Source of the DNA: Chitinophagales bacterium
GTDB taxonomy: Bacteria; Bacteroidota; Bacteroidia; Chitinophagales; Saprospiraceae
Assembly (NCBI GenBank): GCA_013297575.1
Contig: JAAFHO010000021.1
Location: 1 to 20,521, forward strand
Direction: 5' to 3'
DNA: 20,521 bases
Of the stretch, positions 1-8,066 are shown one piece after another. A program made the translations under genes and the position numbers. Position 1 is the stretch's first letter. Every line of letters starts with the position of its first letter. The notes beneath the pieces were generated by a model, which saw nothing but the letters and a program-made list of their open reading frames with translations, did not search any database and had not been told where the DNA came from.

Positions 1-34
1 GTGCCTTGCGTGGCTTTAATGCCACGCAAGGCAC
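1..34. repeat. Perfect 14-bp inverted repeat at the window edge
   Basis: Bases 1-14 are the exact reverse complement of bases 21-34, with a 6-base loop (tttaat). The repeat lies in the coding sequence of the permease tail. It could be a natural mRNA hairpin or a fold-back at a contig end. Confidence 0.8.
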
Positions 35-143
35 TCGCGGCGTGGGCAAAGCGGCTAATCAAGCAGTAGTATTAGCGATGTTTTTAATCTTTATTGAAGA
101 AATCGTTATCGTGCAAATAGCGAATTGGATTCAATGGTTTTAA
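3..143 (+). CDS. mlaE: MlaE-type ABC permease, C-terminal fragment (cut by window edge)
   Basis: Frame 3 is open from the window start to a TAA at 141-143 and gives 46 residues. It contains GFNATQGTRGVGKAANQAVV followed by a hydrophobic helix. This matches the end of MlaE/YrbE permeases, where a Gly-Phe, a Gly-rich GVG segment and an Ala/Val-rich final helix are conserved. The next two genes are the ATPase and MCE protein of the same transporter, which strongly supports the call. The family moves phospholipids between inner and outer membrane; this subunit forms the inner-membrane channel. The first 34 bases form a perfect inverted repeat, described separately. Only the tail is visible, so length and start are unknown. 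Confidence 0.85.
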   Translation, partial: ALRGFNATQGTRGVGKAANQAVVLAMFLIFIEEIVIVQIANWIQWF

Positions 144-156
144 CCAATTACAAAAT

Positions 157-936
157 ATGAATAATATTAATCAAGAAGATGCCATAAATACAAATGAACC
201 CGTTATTTCCATCAGTGGGTTGTACAAATCATTTGGTGAATTAGATGTTTTGAAAGGCATAGATTTAACCGTTTTTAAAGGGGAAAATGTCGCCGTTTTG
301 GGAAAATCTGGTTCAGGGAAATCGGTTTTGATTAAATTAATTGTCGGTTTATTAAAGCCTGATAAAGGGGAAATTATGGTATTAGATAAACACATAACGG
401 AGTTAAAGCAAAAAGAATTGGATGAATTACGTTTACGTATTGGTTTTTCATTTCAAAGCAGTGCTTTGTACGACAGCATGAATATTTATCAAAATTTAGC
501 ATTTCCATTAACCATGAATGTTAAAAATTTGACTAAAATACAAGTGGATGAGGCCGTCGAAGAAGCCTTAGAGGCCGTCGGTTTGAAAGATAAAATACAG
601 GAAATGCCCGCTGATTTGTCGGGCGGACAACGAAAACGCATTGGCATTGCGCGGACGCTGATACTCAAACCTGATATTATGCTGTATGACGAGCCAACTT
701 CGGGCTTAGACCCCATTACAAGTGCTGAAATAAACGCACTTATAAATGACGTTCAAACTAAATATAAGACAAGTTCTGTCATCATTACCCATGATTTGAC
801 GTGTGCCAAAAACACTTGTGACCGTGTAGCGATGCTAATTGATGGACAATTTTTGAAAATTGATACATTTAAAAACGTTTTTAATAACGAAGCAGGGCAA
901 ATAAATGATTTTTTTACTTACAATTTTATACAATAA
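157..936 (+). CDS. mlaF: MlaF-type ABC transporter ATPase
   Basis: This 259-residue nucleotide-binding subunit powers phospholipid transport by the Mla/MCE complex on the cytoplasmic face of the inner membrane. All ABC motifs are intact: Walker A GKSGSGKS (49-56), Q-loop Gln100 in a context (FSFQSSALYDSM) typical of MlaF, signature LSGGQRKR (154-161), Walker B IMLYDEP (174-180), D-loop SGLD and H-loop His212. Length is normal for the family (about 250-270). It starts 13 bases after the permease stop and ends 3 bases before the MCE gene, so the three are almost certainly one operon. The gene is AT-rich. There is no strong Shine-Dalgarno site, as usual in Bacteroidota. Confidence 0.95.
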   Translation: MNNINQEDAINTNEPVISISGLYKSFGELDVLKGIDLTVFKGENVAVLGKSGSGKSVLIKLIVGLLKPDKGEIMVLDKHITELKQKELDELRLRIGFSFQSSALYDSMNIYQNLAFPLTMNVKNLTKIQVDEAVEEALEAVGLKDKIQEMPADLSGGQRKRIGIARTLILKPDIMLYDEPTSGLDPITSAEINALINDVQTKYKTSSVIITHDLTCAKNTCDRVAMLIDGQFLKIDTFKNVFNNEAGQINDFFTYNFIQ

Positions 937-939
937 TTC

Positions 940-1926
940 ATGAACGATTCACCTAACAAAAGGGCAATCATTGTCGGCGCATTTATTTTTTTGGGATTGG
1001 TATTTCTAATCGCAGGGATTCTGATGATTGGTAATTTGCATGATACGTTTAAACGTAAAATACAAGTGATTGCCTATTTTGACGACGTAAAAGGCTTAGA
1101 AAAAGGCAATAATATTTGGTTTTCGGGCGTAAAAATAGGGACAATTAAAAATTTGAATTTTATTGGCAAATCAAAAGTGGAAGTCGTATTAAATATTGAT
1201 ACCAAAGTGCAACAATATATTCGTAAAGATGCCAAAGTTAAAATAGGTACAGACGGACTTATTGGCAATAAAATTCTTGTTATTTACGATGGCACTGAAG
1301 GGTATGCTGAAGTGGAAGAAGGCGATATTCTGAGCGTTGAAAAAACTATTTCTACCGAAGATATGATGGCAACTTTACAAAAAAATAATGATAATATTTT
1401 AGAGATCACAACAGGTTTTAAAGAAATTACCAGTGATTTCAAATCAATTAGTAAGAAATTAACCACAAATGACGGCACAATTGGTAAATTATTAAATGAT
1501 AATGTTTTGTATGATAATATTGATGCGGCTACTGTTTCGCTTAAAAATGCTTCGGCAAAAGCCCAATTAGTAGTTGGCGAATTAAATAGTTTTAGTGCAG
1601 GATTAAACAAAAAAGGAAACCTTGCGAATGATTTAATTAATGACACTATTGTATTTAATTCCATTAAAAATTCGGTTTTACAATTGCAGAAAATAGCAGA
1701 TACAGCCAATGTATTTATCGCAAATCTTAAAGAGATAAGCATGAATCCGAATACCTCAATAGGCGTTTTATTGCACGACGAAGAGGCTGGTATTTATTTG
1801 AAAAGCACCATTAAAAATCTAGAAAATGGTTCTAAAAAATTGGATGAAGACCTTGAAGCCTTACAACACAGTTTTTTATTGCGCCGTTTTTTCAAAAAGA
1901 AAGCAAAAGCAGATCAAAAAAATTAG
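940..1926 (+). CDS. mlaD: MlaD-type MCE-domain lipid-binding protein
   Basis: This 328-residue protein has one N-terminal membrane helix (about 9-31) and then an MCE domain (about 39-118) with the family hallmark VKGLEKGNNIWFSGVKIGTI. The rest (about 140-328) is a long, mainly helical and probably coiled-coil tail. MCE proteins form hexameric rings anchored in the inner membrane and carry lipids across the periplasm. The tail is much longer than in the roughly 180-residue E. coli MlaD and may form a tube or needle reaching toward the outer membrane; that is inference. The protein ends in a Lys-rich segment (RRFFKKKAKADQKN). It is the last gene of the operon, starting 3 bases after the ATPase stop and followed by a hairpin. 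Confidence 0.92.
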   Translation: MNDSPNKRAIIVGAFIFLGLVFLIAGILMIGNLHDTFKRKIQVIAYFDDVKGLEKGNNIWFSGVKIGTIKNLNFIGKSKVEVVLNIDTKVQQYIRKDAKVKIGTDGLIGNKILVIYDGTEGYAEVEEGDILSVEKTISTEDMMATLQKNNDNILEITTGFKEITSDFKSISKKLTTNDGTIGKLLNDNVLYDNIDAATVSLKNASAKAQLVVGELNSFSAGLNKKGNLANDLINDTIVFNSIKNSVLQLQKIADTANVFIANLKEISMNPNTSIGVLLHDEEAGIYLKSTIKNLENGSKKLDEDLEALQHSFLLRRFFKKKAKADQKN

Positions 1927-1963
1927 TGAACCAATATTGACTAGCGAAATAAGCACCAAGATT

Positions 1964-1996
1964 AGTCCTTCGATAACTTGGGGTCATCGAAGGACT
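1964..1996. terminator. Hairpin between convergent genes, probable terminator
   Basis: An 11-bp perfect inverted repeat (1964-1974 with 1986-1996, 11-base loop) lies between the convergent stops of the MCE gene (1926) and the repeat-module gene (2025). On the + strand a short T run follows at 2005-2010, eight bases beyond the stem, so it is not a textbook intrinsic terminator. Its position favours a terminator, possibly acting on both strands. Confidence 0.6.
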
Positions 1997-2024
1997 TGCA
2001 CATATTTTTTCTAAACAACTTAGC

Positions 2025-3701
2025 CTAATTACGTTTACAGCCTTCACCCATAGACTGGAACGTCTTTACTACTTTTTTTGCTTTGCTGATTGAGTCAATA
2101 GGAATTTCTACCGAATTTACAAAACTTTGTTTGCTGTCATCGTAATACTTGAATACCTTTTCCTTTAATTTGGCGGGAATGACTACTTCAATATTTTTGC
2201 CGCTAACGTTAAATTTGATGTCAGCAATATCGACGCGTTCTAATTCAAATTCCCAAATTTCTTCCTCTCGCTTTTTTTCAGAGGTAGTTACGACGGTTAA
2301 AATCCAAGCGCAAGTGGTTGCTCCTTGTTTGAGGGTGACCTGTTTTGTGCTTTTTAGCGTTGGCATATCCGCCAAAGCACTTATCAGCCATGTTCCCGTC
2401 TCTGCTGTAACGGCCTGTGCTGGTGCCAAAGCGATAATTTGTGGTAATAAAGTATGAATAGCGCGGGCCGATTCGATATTGGGTGCTGTTAATTCCACTT
2501 TTTTCTCGTAATTGGCTTGTACACCATTGTTTTTTACTGCAATCACCTTTGCGCTTTGTTGGGTAATGACCTCAATGGTGGCTTCATTGGAGGAAATGTC
2601 CAAATCAACAGTATTGGCCGCCAAATCGCCTAAATAGAAATCATACACCAATTCTTTGTTTTTAGATTTGTCGTTTTCCATGAGTTCTTTTCGGGTCAGC
2701 ACCATATTGGCATCGCCGGAAATGACCTGCTCAATGCGTTCGTCTTTTTGTTGTACAGGAACGAGGTATGTGTTGAGCATTTTTATACCTTCGGCCAGTG
2801 AGGTTACTTTGGGTAACCTATTTTGAAGTGCTTTTTCGCCGAGTGGTATGAGTTTTTCCAGTCCTTTAATCAATAATTTGGCATCATCGGGCGTATTCAC
2901 CAAAAACGAAATGTCCTTTTTATAGCCATTTGCGGTACCGTTTTTCATGGCTTGCACAAAACGAAGGTTGCGCCTGGTATCAATTTCTACGGTAACAATA
3001 TCGCCTTTTAACTTGAGGTCGATGCTATTTGGGTCAAGATCACCCCAACTCCACTCGAATACTTCGGTAACGGATTCGCCGTTGCCCGACTCTATTTTAG
3101 TGAGTTTTGCGCGATCATCAAAGGTTTTATCGGATTCCAATATCTGTTTTATCGTGGCTTTTTCTGCGCCAACATGACCAACTTTAGCAGCAACATAACC
3201 CTTTAATGCGTCCCATGTTTCAGGAATTTGGGCAGATGCATTCCACGCTGTTTGCGCCAATGGAATGGCTTCTTTGATTTGTTTAGCAAATTCATCTGCA
3301 AGGTTGGCATCTTTAAAATAGAGTAAAAAATTGTTGGTATAGCCATCACGCTCGTTGTTTTCCCAATAAGCGATATATTTCCGATCGCGGTCTGTTTTGC
3401 ATTGCACTCCTTGATATTTATCTTTTGCTTGCCGATTGACGAGATAGGCGTTAAAATCGGCAAGGTTAAACTCATATCTTTCGGTATTTTTTTTGCCTTT
3501 TGTTGCTGTTTCTATGTTTAAAGACACTTTCCACGGCGTTTTGTCGTCCCACGTTATTTGCTGAGTGACTTCGTCTTTATCAACAGTCACAGTGGGTTTT
3601 ATTTGATCGCTCATTTGTTTGAGCAATTGGGACAAATCTGTTTGTGCATTCAAAGCGCAGAAAATAAAGCAAAAAAGGAGGGTTAATTTGAATTTTGACA
3701 T
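2025..3701 (-). CDS. Exported protein of four tandem ~130-residue modules, function unknown
   Basis: I choose the ATG at 3701 (558 residues) over the longer frame from 3758 because it puts a clean Sec signal peptide first: MSKFKLTLLFCFIFCALNAQ, cleavage probably after Ala-Gln. The 19-residue extension is His-rich and not signal-like. The mature part holds four diverged copies of one module. The anchor is an aromatic-acidic strand followed by Asp-rich turns: RYEFNLADF (75-83), VFEWSWGDL (214-222), VYDFYLGDL (352-360) and IWEFELERV (482-490), spaced 139, 138 and 130 residues apart. Each of the first three modules ends in a helix like AKLLIKGLEKLIPLGEKA. No catalytic motif, lipobox or T9SS tail is seen, so it is probably periplasmic. 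I do not recognise the family. It is divergent from another exported protein at 3893. Confidence 0.85.
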   Translation of the reverse strand: MSKFKLTLLFCFIFCALNAQTDLSQLLKQMSDQIKPTVTVDKDEVTQQITWDDKTPWKVSLNIETATKGKKNTERYEFNLADFNAYLVNRQAKDKYQGVQCKTDRDRKYIAYWENNERDGYTNNFLLYFKDANLADEFAKQIKEAIPLAQTAWNASAQIPETWDALKGYVAAKVGHVGAEKATIKQILESDKTFDDRAKLTKIESGNGESVTEVFEWSWGDLDPNSIDLKLKGDIVTVEIDTRRNLRFVQAMKNGTANGYKKDISFLVNTPDDAKLLIKGLEKLIPLGEKALQNRLPKVTSLAEGIKMLNTYLVPVQQKDERIEQVISGDANMVLTRKELMENDKSKNKELVYDFYLGDLAANTVDLDISSNEATIEVITQQSAKVIAVKNNGVQANYEKKVELTAPNIESARAIHTLLPQIIALAPAQAVTAETGTWLISALADMPTLKSTKQVTLKQGATTCAWILTVVTTSEKKREEEIWEFELERVDIADIKFNVSGKNIEVVIPAKLKEKVFKYYDDSKQSFVNSVEIPIDSISKAKKVVKTFQSMGEGCKRN

Positions 3702-3833
3702 AAATTTGGTGTATGTTTGATGAGTAAAGTGGTGATGGAAATTGGTTCTAGGTTCCAAAACAGTTATTGTTAAGAATGGACAAATTTACAGGTTTTATAA
3801 GAACTTGATGTGACTTTGTTCTACAGAAAATTG

Positions 3834-3841
3834 TAAATTTG
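3834..3841 (+). promoter_or_regulatory. Candidate -7 promoter element for the 3893 gene
   Basis: TAAATTTG matches the Bacteroidota -7 consensus TAnnTTTG and lies 51 bases before the ATG. A TTTG at 3815-3818 could be the -33 box, but the 15-base spacing is shorter than usual. On the minus strand the same octamer occurs at 3781-3788, about 80 bases before the 3701 start, and could serve the divergent gene. Confidence 0.4.
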
Positions 3842-3892
3842 TGACTTGTTTTTAGATCTTATTCCTAATATTAAACGATAATATCAATTTCT

Positions 3893-5164
3893 ATGCGAAT
3901 TTTATGTTCATTTTTGTTCACTTTATTGATCTCTTTTTGCAGTTTTGCACAGGGAATAAAAATTGAAATTACAACGTGTAAAGCATTGGGTAACGAAGGC
4001 AGTGCTAACCTTTTTGAGATCGGTTTTAAAGTTATTAGTGGAAAAATTGAAGGGACAGGCCGTCAAGAGCCCCTTGCGTTACCATTGCCTAATGGTACAA
4101 AAGCCTTTGCCTATATCAATACTTACGACGATGTGGCTGCCGGTAAAACAGCACCTTCACCAGCATTGCTAAAAGTGTATGGGCCGCACCAGATACAAAC
4201 AGGCAAAATATTGGTATCGCACGACCTTGCTCCTATAAAAATACCTGCTAGCCGCGGTTTTGAGTTTAGATCAAATATGGCTTTTCTCGCCGACGAGCCA
4301 AAGGTATATTTGGGTAGCATAAAGGGGATCAAAGGCGTGATAATGGTAGGTGACGAAATTGCTTATACCAATGCGCGTGGGCAAATTGGGCAAGGCAAAA
4401 TATTGAATTTTGAAGTAGAAGGCGGCTATAATACCAATGCTGTATTTGAAGGTATTCCTGACGATTTAGTCCAAATAAAGGTGCTTTCTACTGATAATAT
4501 AGATTTTAGCGAAGCAAAAGTAGTACCTGCCAATACCATATCAACGACTACGAATAACACTACAAGCAGTATAGCTAAAACTACAGCGCACAAGACTAAA
4601 ACAATTCCATTGAATGTCATTTTGGAAAATAAGGAAGTAAAAATAACCGTACACCAATTGGTCAAATTCAATCCAGATTCTACCGATCGTTCCTTAGACC
4701 TATTTAAAGTCGATTATACTTTTGACTATTATATCGTGGATGCTACATTTGAAAATAAAACGGCACAAGCACTTGATCTGAGCGAATATGTCATGCGATT
4801 CAATTTTTTCACCTCAGATGGTAAAAGCGCGGATGATTTTTTAAGGATATTTAATGGCTCAAAGAGTAACAATTCCACACAAAAAGATGCCGACAAAATT
4901 GATACGAATGTTTTTGGTGGTAGCAGCAAATTACCTTTGGCAAGCGTGATGGTAAAATACGAAACTACTATTCCCGATTACGATACAAAGCACAGCGCAC
5001 AAACCAACGCCTTGAATAAACCTTTGTCGGCTGGGCAAAAAATCAGGAGTATCAATGCGACGATTATGGGCGTCCCGCCTTCTTACAAAATAGAAGGATT
5101 GGGTACTTGGAATGGCACTTTTCTAGACAAAAAGAAATTGTTGTTTGTGCCGATAAAGATGTAA
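3893..5164 (+). CDS. Exported protein with EF-Tu-domain-2-like barrel, function unknown
   Basis: This 423-residue protein starts with a Sec signal peptide (MRILCSFLFTLLISFCSFAQ, 1-20). Three regions follow. Residues about 21-137 form a beta-rich domain. Residues about 138-210 resemble the beta-barrel of EF-Tu domain 2, with GVIMVGDEIAYTN, a Gly-rich turn and then LVQIKVLSTDNIDFSEA. A Thr/Ser/Asn-rich linker (213-236) leads to a C-terminal domain (237-423). There is no lipobox and no T9SS tail, so a periplasmic location is most likely. It is divergent from the four-module exported protein with a 191-base shared upstream region, so the two may be co-regulated. The barrel resemblance comes from reading the motif, not from a search; no function should be inferred from it. 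Confidence 0.8.
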   Translation: MRILCSFLFTLLISFCSFAQGIKIEITTCKALGNEGSANLFEIGFKVISGKIEGTGRQEPLALPLPNGTKAFAYINTYDDVAAGKTAPSPALLKVYGPHQIQTGKILVSHDLAPIKIPASRGFEFRSNMAFLADEPKVYLGSIKGIKGVIMVGDEIAYTNARGQIGQGKILNFEVEGGYNTNAVFEGIPDDLVQIKVLSTDNIDFSEAKVVPANTISTTTNNTTSSIAKTTAHKTKTIPLNVILENKEVKITVHQLVKFNPDSTDRSLDLFKVDYTFDYYIVDATFENKTAQALDLSEYVMRFNFFTSDGKSADDFLRIFNGSKSNNSTQKDADKIDTNVFGGSSKLPLASVMVKYETTIPDYDTKHSAQTNALNKPLSAGQKIRSINATIMGVPPSYKIEGLGTWNGTFLDKKKLLFVPIKM

Positions 5165-5166
5165 TT

Positions 5167-5191
5167 GTGAAAATTATTTATGCATTTTCAC
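5167..5191 (+). terminator. Possible hairpin after the 3893 gene
   Basis: An 8-bp perfect inverted repeat (gtgaaaat / attttcac, 9-base loop) begins 2 bases after the stop codon. It has no following T run, so its role as a terminator is uncertain. Confidence 0.35.
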
Positions 5192-5223
5192 TTGATAATG
5201 ATATATATGTAGGATTGCGAATT

Positions 5224-5355
5224 TTATTTCGCTTCTTTTCGTAATTGTTTAACCAAAGATACTTCAACTTCAAAAATATCAGCGATTTGTTTATTGCTCT
5301 GCATTGGATTCTTAGTGATATAAGCGAGTAATAGCCAAATGCAAAGGTGAAACAT
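5224..5355 (-). pseudogene. 43-residue helix-turn-helix-like ORF, probable gene remnant
   Basis: The minus strand encodes a 43-residue ORF whose second half, NKQIADIFEVEVSLVKQLRK, reads like a real helix-turn-helix (NKQIAxIF...SLVKQLR) and has coding-like codons. Similar C-terminal segments occur in Rpn/PD-(D/E)XK transposase-like nucleases of Bacteroidota, so this may be the tail of such a gene; that is recollection and inference. The first 15 residues look unrelated, and an in-frame stop lies two codons upstream. It sits alone in the 390-base gap between 5164 and 5556; the rest of that gap holds only two hairpins and a promoter element. Confidence 0.3.
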
Positions 5356-5363
5356 ATTTTTTT

Positions 5364-5388
5364 AATAAACAAATGTTTATTATTTTTT
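5364..5388 (+). terminator. AT-only hairpin with T run
   Basis: An 8-bp inverted repeat (aataaaca at 5364-5371, tgtttatt at 5374-5381) is followed by six T residues at 5383-5388. The stem contains only one G-C pair, so it is weak. It could be a terminator or an operator-like palindrome. Confidence 0.3.
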
Positions 5389-5514
5389 CTAAATAGTACA
5401 TTTTCTCACTTATCTAATTCATTTTTTGAGTAAACCCATCTCTTCTACTGTCTGGAGTGATGTCCATAATACAACTTTTGGGGGTAGCACTCACTCCTAA
5501 TCATATAAGTTTAA

Positions 5515-5522
5515 TAACTTTG
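5515..5522 (+). promoter_or_regulatory. -7 promoter element for the beta-propeller gene
   Basis: TAACTTTG fits TAnnTTTG exactly and lies 34 bases before the ATG at 5556. It falls inside the longer frame that begins at 5457, which argues for the 5556 start. I do not find a well-spaced -33 box. Confidence 0.5.
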
Positions 5523-5555
5523 GGTGTAAGTTATCGCATCTCAACAACAAACATT

Positions 5556-7004
5556 ATGACAAAATTAACGTACAAAATTATTGTTATGTTTGCCGCAGTT
5601 ATTTTATTTGGCGGCATTTTATTCCTCAGCACGCATCCATCTGGGTTTGTTCCAGAATCGAGATTTGGTATCAATCAAAATTATACCAAATTTAGCAAAA
5701 AAGACCAAAGAAATAAACTAAAATCCAAAATTAAACCAGAAAACTGGGAAGCAACTGCTCATGGTGCAGATCTCGGATTCCAATGGGAGGCTGCTCAATT
5801 ACGGACGCTGGAACATATCCGTTCCAACTTTTACGCCACCGATGTAACGGAAAGAAATACCAATTATGGCCCTTTTCAAGCCACTTGGATCGAAAAAGGC
5901 CCTAGTAGTATCCCCGGTAGGGTCACTGCTTCGGCGGTATTGCCGCTCCAAAATCGTATTTATCTAATGACCGATGGTGGTTATATTTTTAGAGGTACAC
6001 TAGGTGGCAATTACTGGACGTGCTTAAATGACCACAATCCTTTGGTGCGGGATGTTTCGGCTCGGCTTTCGGTATTGTCACTACCCAATGGTACTAGACG
6101 GATCATCGTAGGTGGATGGGATTACCAAAATATAGGGCAAAAATGCCTCAAGTACAGCGATGATGAAGGCCTCACGTGGCAAGTTCCTAATGGATTGCCC
6201 AATGCCAATTGGTACCGCCGAACGATTGCTGATCAGAATGGTATGGTTTGGCATTTGGTGCATACCACAGTGGCGGGTAGCCCTAAAATGGCACTCCTAT
6301 ATTCGACCGATTACGGTGAAAACTTTACCCAATTATATGCTTTTGATCTCCCTGCTAGCGACCACGACCGCCGCTGCGATATTTGGAAACCAGCCGATGA
6401 AAATGAAATTTACGGCATTTTTGGCGACCAAATGATCCGTATCGCTACCGATGGCTCTACTTTAGCACTTGGTAAGGTATCTAATGCGCCCAATCCAGAA
6501 TGGGTAATTCTTACAGGCGGGAGGTCGGGAAATACCGGGCCTTATACTTTTTATGTACGTGTTTGGGATGGTTCCAATAATGCTGTGTATCGTTCTACCG
6601 ATAGTGGACAAAACTGGGGAAATTGGGCTGTACTCGCCGATGGACTACATTCGCCGTTTTCGCTCTATTCTTTTGTAACCAATCCTTCCGACCCGTCTAA
6701 ACTATATGCTGGTGGCTGGGTCGTTGGCGAAAAGGCTGACGGAGTAGATTGGCGAAGCCCGCACGACCTTGGCGGATATGTAGGCTATCATGGGGATGTG
6801 CCGGACATGAATTTTGTTAAAGATGCTACTACAGGTAACTACGATTTTTATATCGGTACCGACGGTGGTTTTTATAAATATTTACCATCAACCGACACAT
6901 TTATTTCTCTTTCAAAAAAAGACCTCAATAACACCCAAATCTACAAAATGGTCTCGGATCATACTGCCGAGGACATAGTTTTTGGTGTTTTTGGTGGGGA
7001 TTAG
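5556..7004 (+). pseudogene. T9SS-exported Asp-box beta-propeller protein, 5' part (frameshifted)
   Basis: The ATG at 5556 gives an N-terminal hydrophobic export signal (MTKLTYKIIVMFAAVILFGG...). The longer frame from 5457 adds 33 residues that do not look like a signal. The mature part carries BNR/Asp-box turns (S/T-x-D-x-G-x-x-W type): YSDDEGLTW near residue 199, YSTDYGENF near 248 and RSTDSGQNW near 345. These fold into sialidase- or sortilin-like beta-propellers. The frame ends at a TAG (7002-7004), just after GVFGGD. The protein clearly continues in the -1 frame from about 7001, so this is the first part of one gene. Restoring one base would give an 832-residue protein ending at 8053. Substrate unknown. 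Confidence 0.8.
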
Positions 7005-8053
7005 GGTGTAATTATGTAAAAGATGCGGCTCAGATCCAAACATCTGGTATTGCCAATTGGGCACCCATTTACGATTCAGAATATTGGGAATTACCCGCTA
7101 AAGCAGATCCTCTGGCACCTGATGAATGCCTGGTAGCAGGTTATAAAACGCCATCGCCCGATGGTAGTTTTTTAGTGCGCCTCAAAGCACCGGCAGATTT
7201 GCAGGATGGGGATTTAAAACCACTGGAACAGACTTATTCTAATTACGATTTTAAGGCAGCATCGGGCGGTGGGCGTATAGGAGCAATCGGTATTTCGCCC
7301 ATTAATAACCAACATTTATACGTAATGACCGATAATGGCGTGTTTTTTTGGTCTTTAGATAAAGGACAAACATGGTCAAAAAACGACGTTGCCCGTAATA
7401 AAATTTGGGTGCGCTATATCGCAGTTTCGCCAACCAACCCCGGTGAAGTATTTATCGGTGGTGCTGGTTACGACGGTAATACGCCCTGCTGGCGAACAAC
7501 CGATCACGGTCAAACCCTCCAACCAGCCGAAGCACCAAATGTCTCTATTTTAAAAGACAACCGAGTCAACGCACTTTGCTTTAGTCCTGATGGTAAATAT
7601 GTTTTTGCTGCCGTAGATGTTGCAGCATTTGTATATGTGATTGCCGACAAAAAGTGGCAGATTATTAGCGGTAATCCTGCGCCTATTAGCACATTTCACG
7701 ATGTAGAATACTTGGAAAACTCCAATACTGTCCGATTTGCTACTTACTCCCGTGGCGTTTGGGATTTTAAAATTGAAGGTTTGATCTCGGGTGCACAATC
7801 GCTTGGTCATCAGAAATTACCCATCAAGATCTACCCTAATCCCGCTGTGAACGAAGTCGTCATTCATGCGGATCATCCCCGCAGTTTGGTGGTGAGCGAT
7901 CAAACTGGTAAAATTGTATATACCGAGGCTTTTGACAAACGCGCGCCAAATTCGATCCGATTGGATATACAACAATGGATACCTGGCATTTATTGGGTAT
8001 TGGTAAAAGAGCAGTCGGGGCAGCAAAGAGCAGGGCGATTGATTAAAATGTAG
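7001..8053 (+). pseudogene. T9SS-exported Asp-box beta-propeller protein, 3' part with sorting domain (frameshifted)
   Basis: This frame continues the preceding one: it reads LGCNYVKDAAQIQTSG from 7001 with no convincing start of its own; the first start-like codon is GTG at 7175. It adds two Asp-box turns, WSLDKGQTW (near 7350) and RTTDHGQTL (near 7492). The end is a T9SS type-A sorting domain: the IYPNPAVNEVVIHAD motif, a seven-strand pattern, and the terminal RAGRLIKM. Such domains direct export across the outer membrane by the Por system and attachment or release at the surface. If the frameshift is real, the main protein lacks its sorting signal and would stay in the periplasm. The stop lies 13 bases from the convergent lipoprotein stop. 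Confidence 0.8.
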
Positions 8054-8066
8054 CAAAGAATGTACC

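Noticed and set aside
1284..1742. 152-residue minus-strand ORF inside the MCE gene
   Set aside because: Antisense shadow of a well-supported gene; low-complexity hydrophobic translation with no family features.
2149..2457. 102-residue plus-strand ORF
   Set aside because: Antisense to the four-module protein, whose repeats run through this stretch without a break.
5178..5372. 64-residue minus-strand ORF
   Set aside because: It lies in another frame over the HTH-like ORF, which has the more protein-like sequence; this one is Lys/Asn/Ile-rich and shows no motif.
6981..7004. Programmed -1 ribosomal frameshift in the beta-propeller gene
   Set aside because: No in-frame X XXY YYZ slippery heptamer precedes the stop, and no clear downstream stem-loop is seen; a lost G is simpler.
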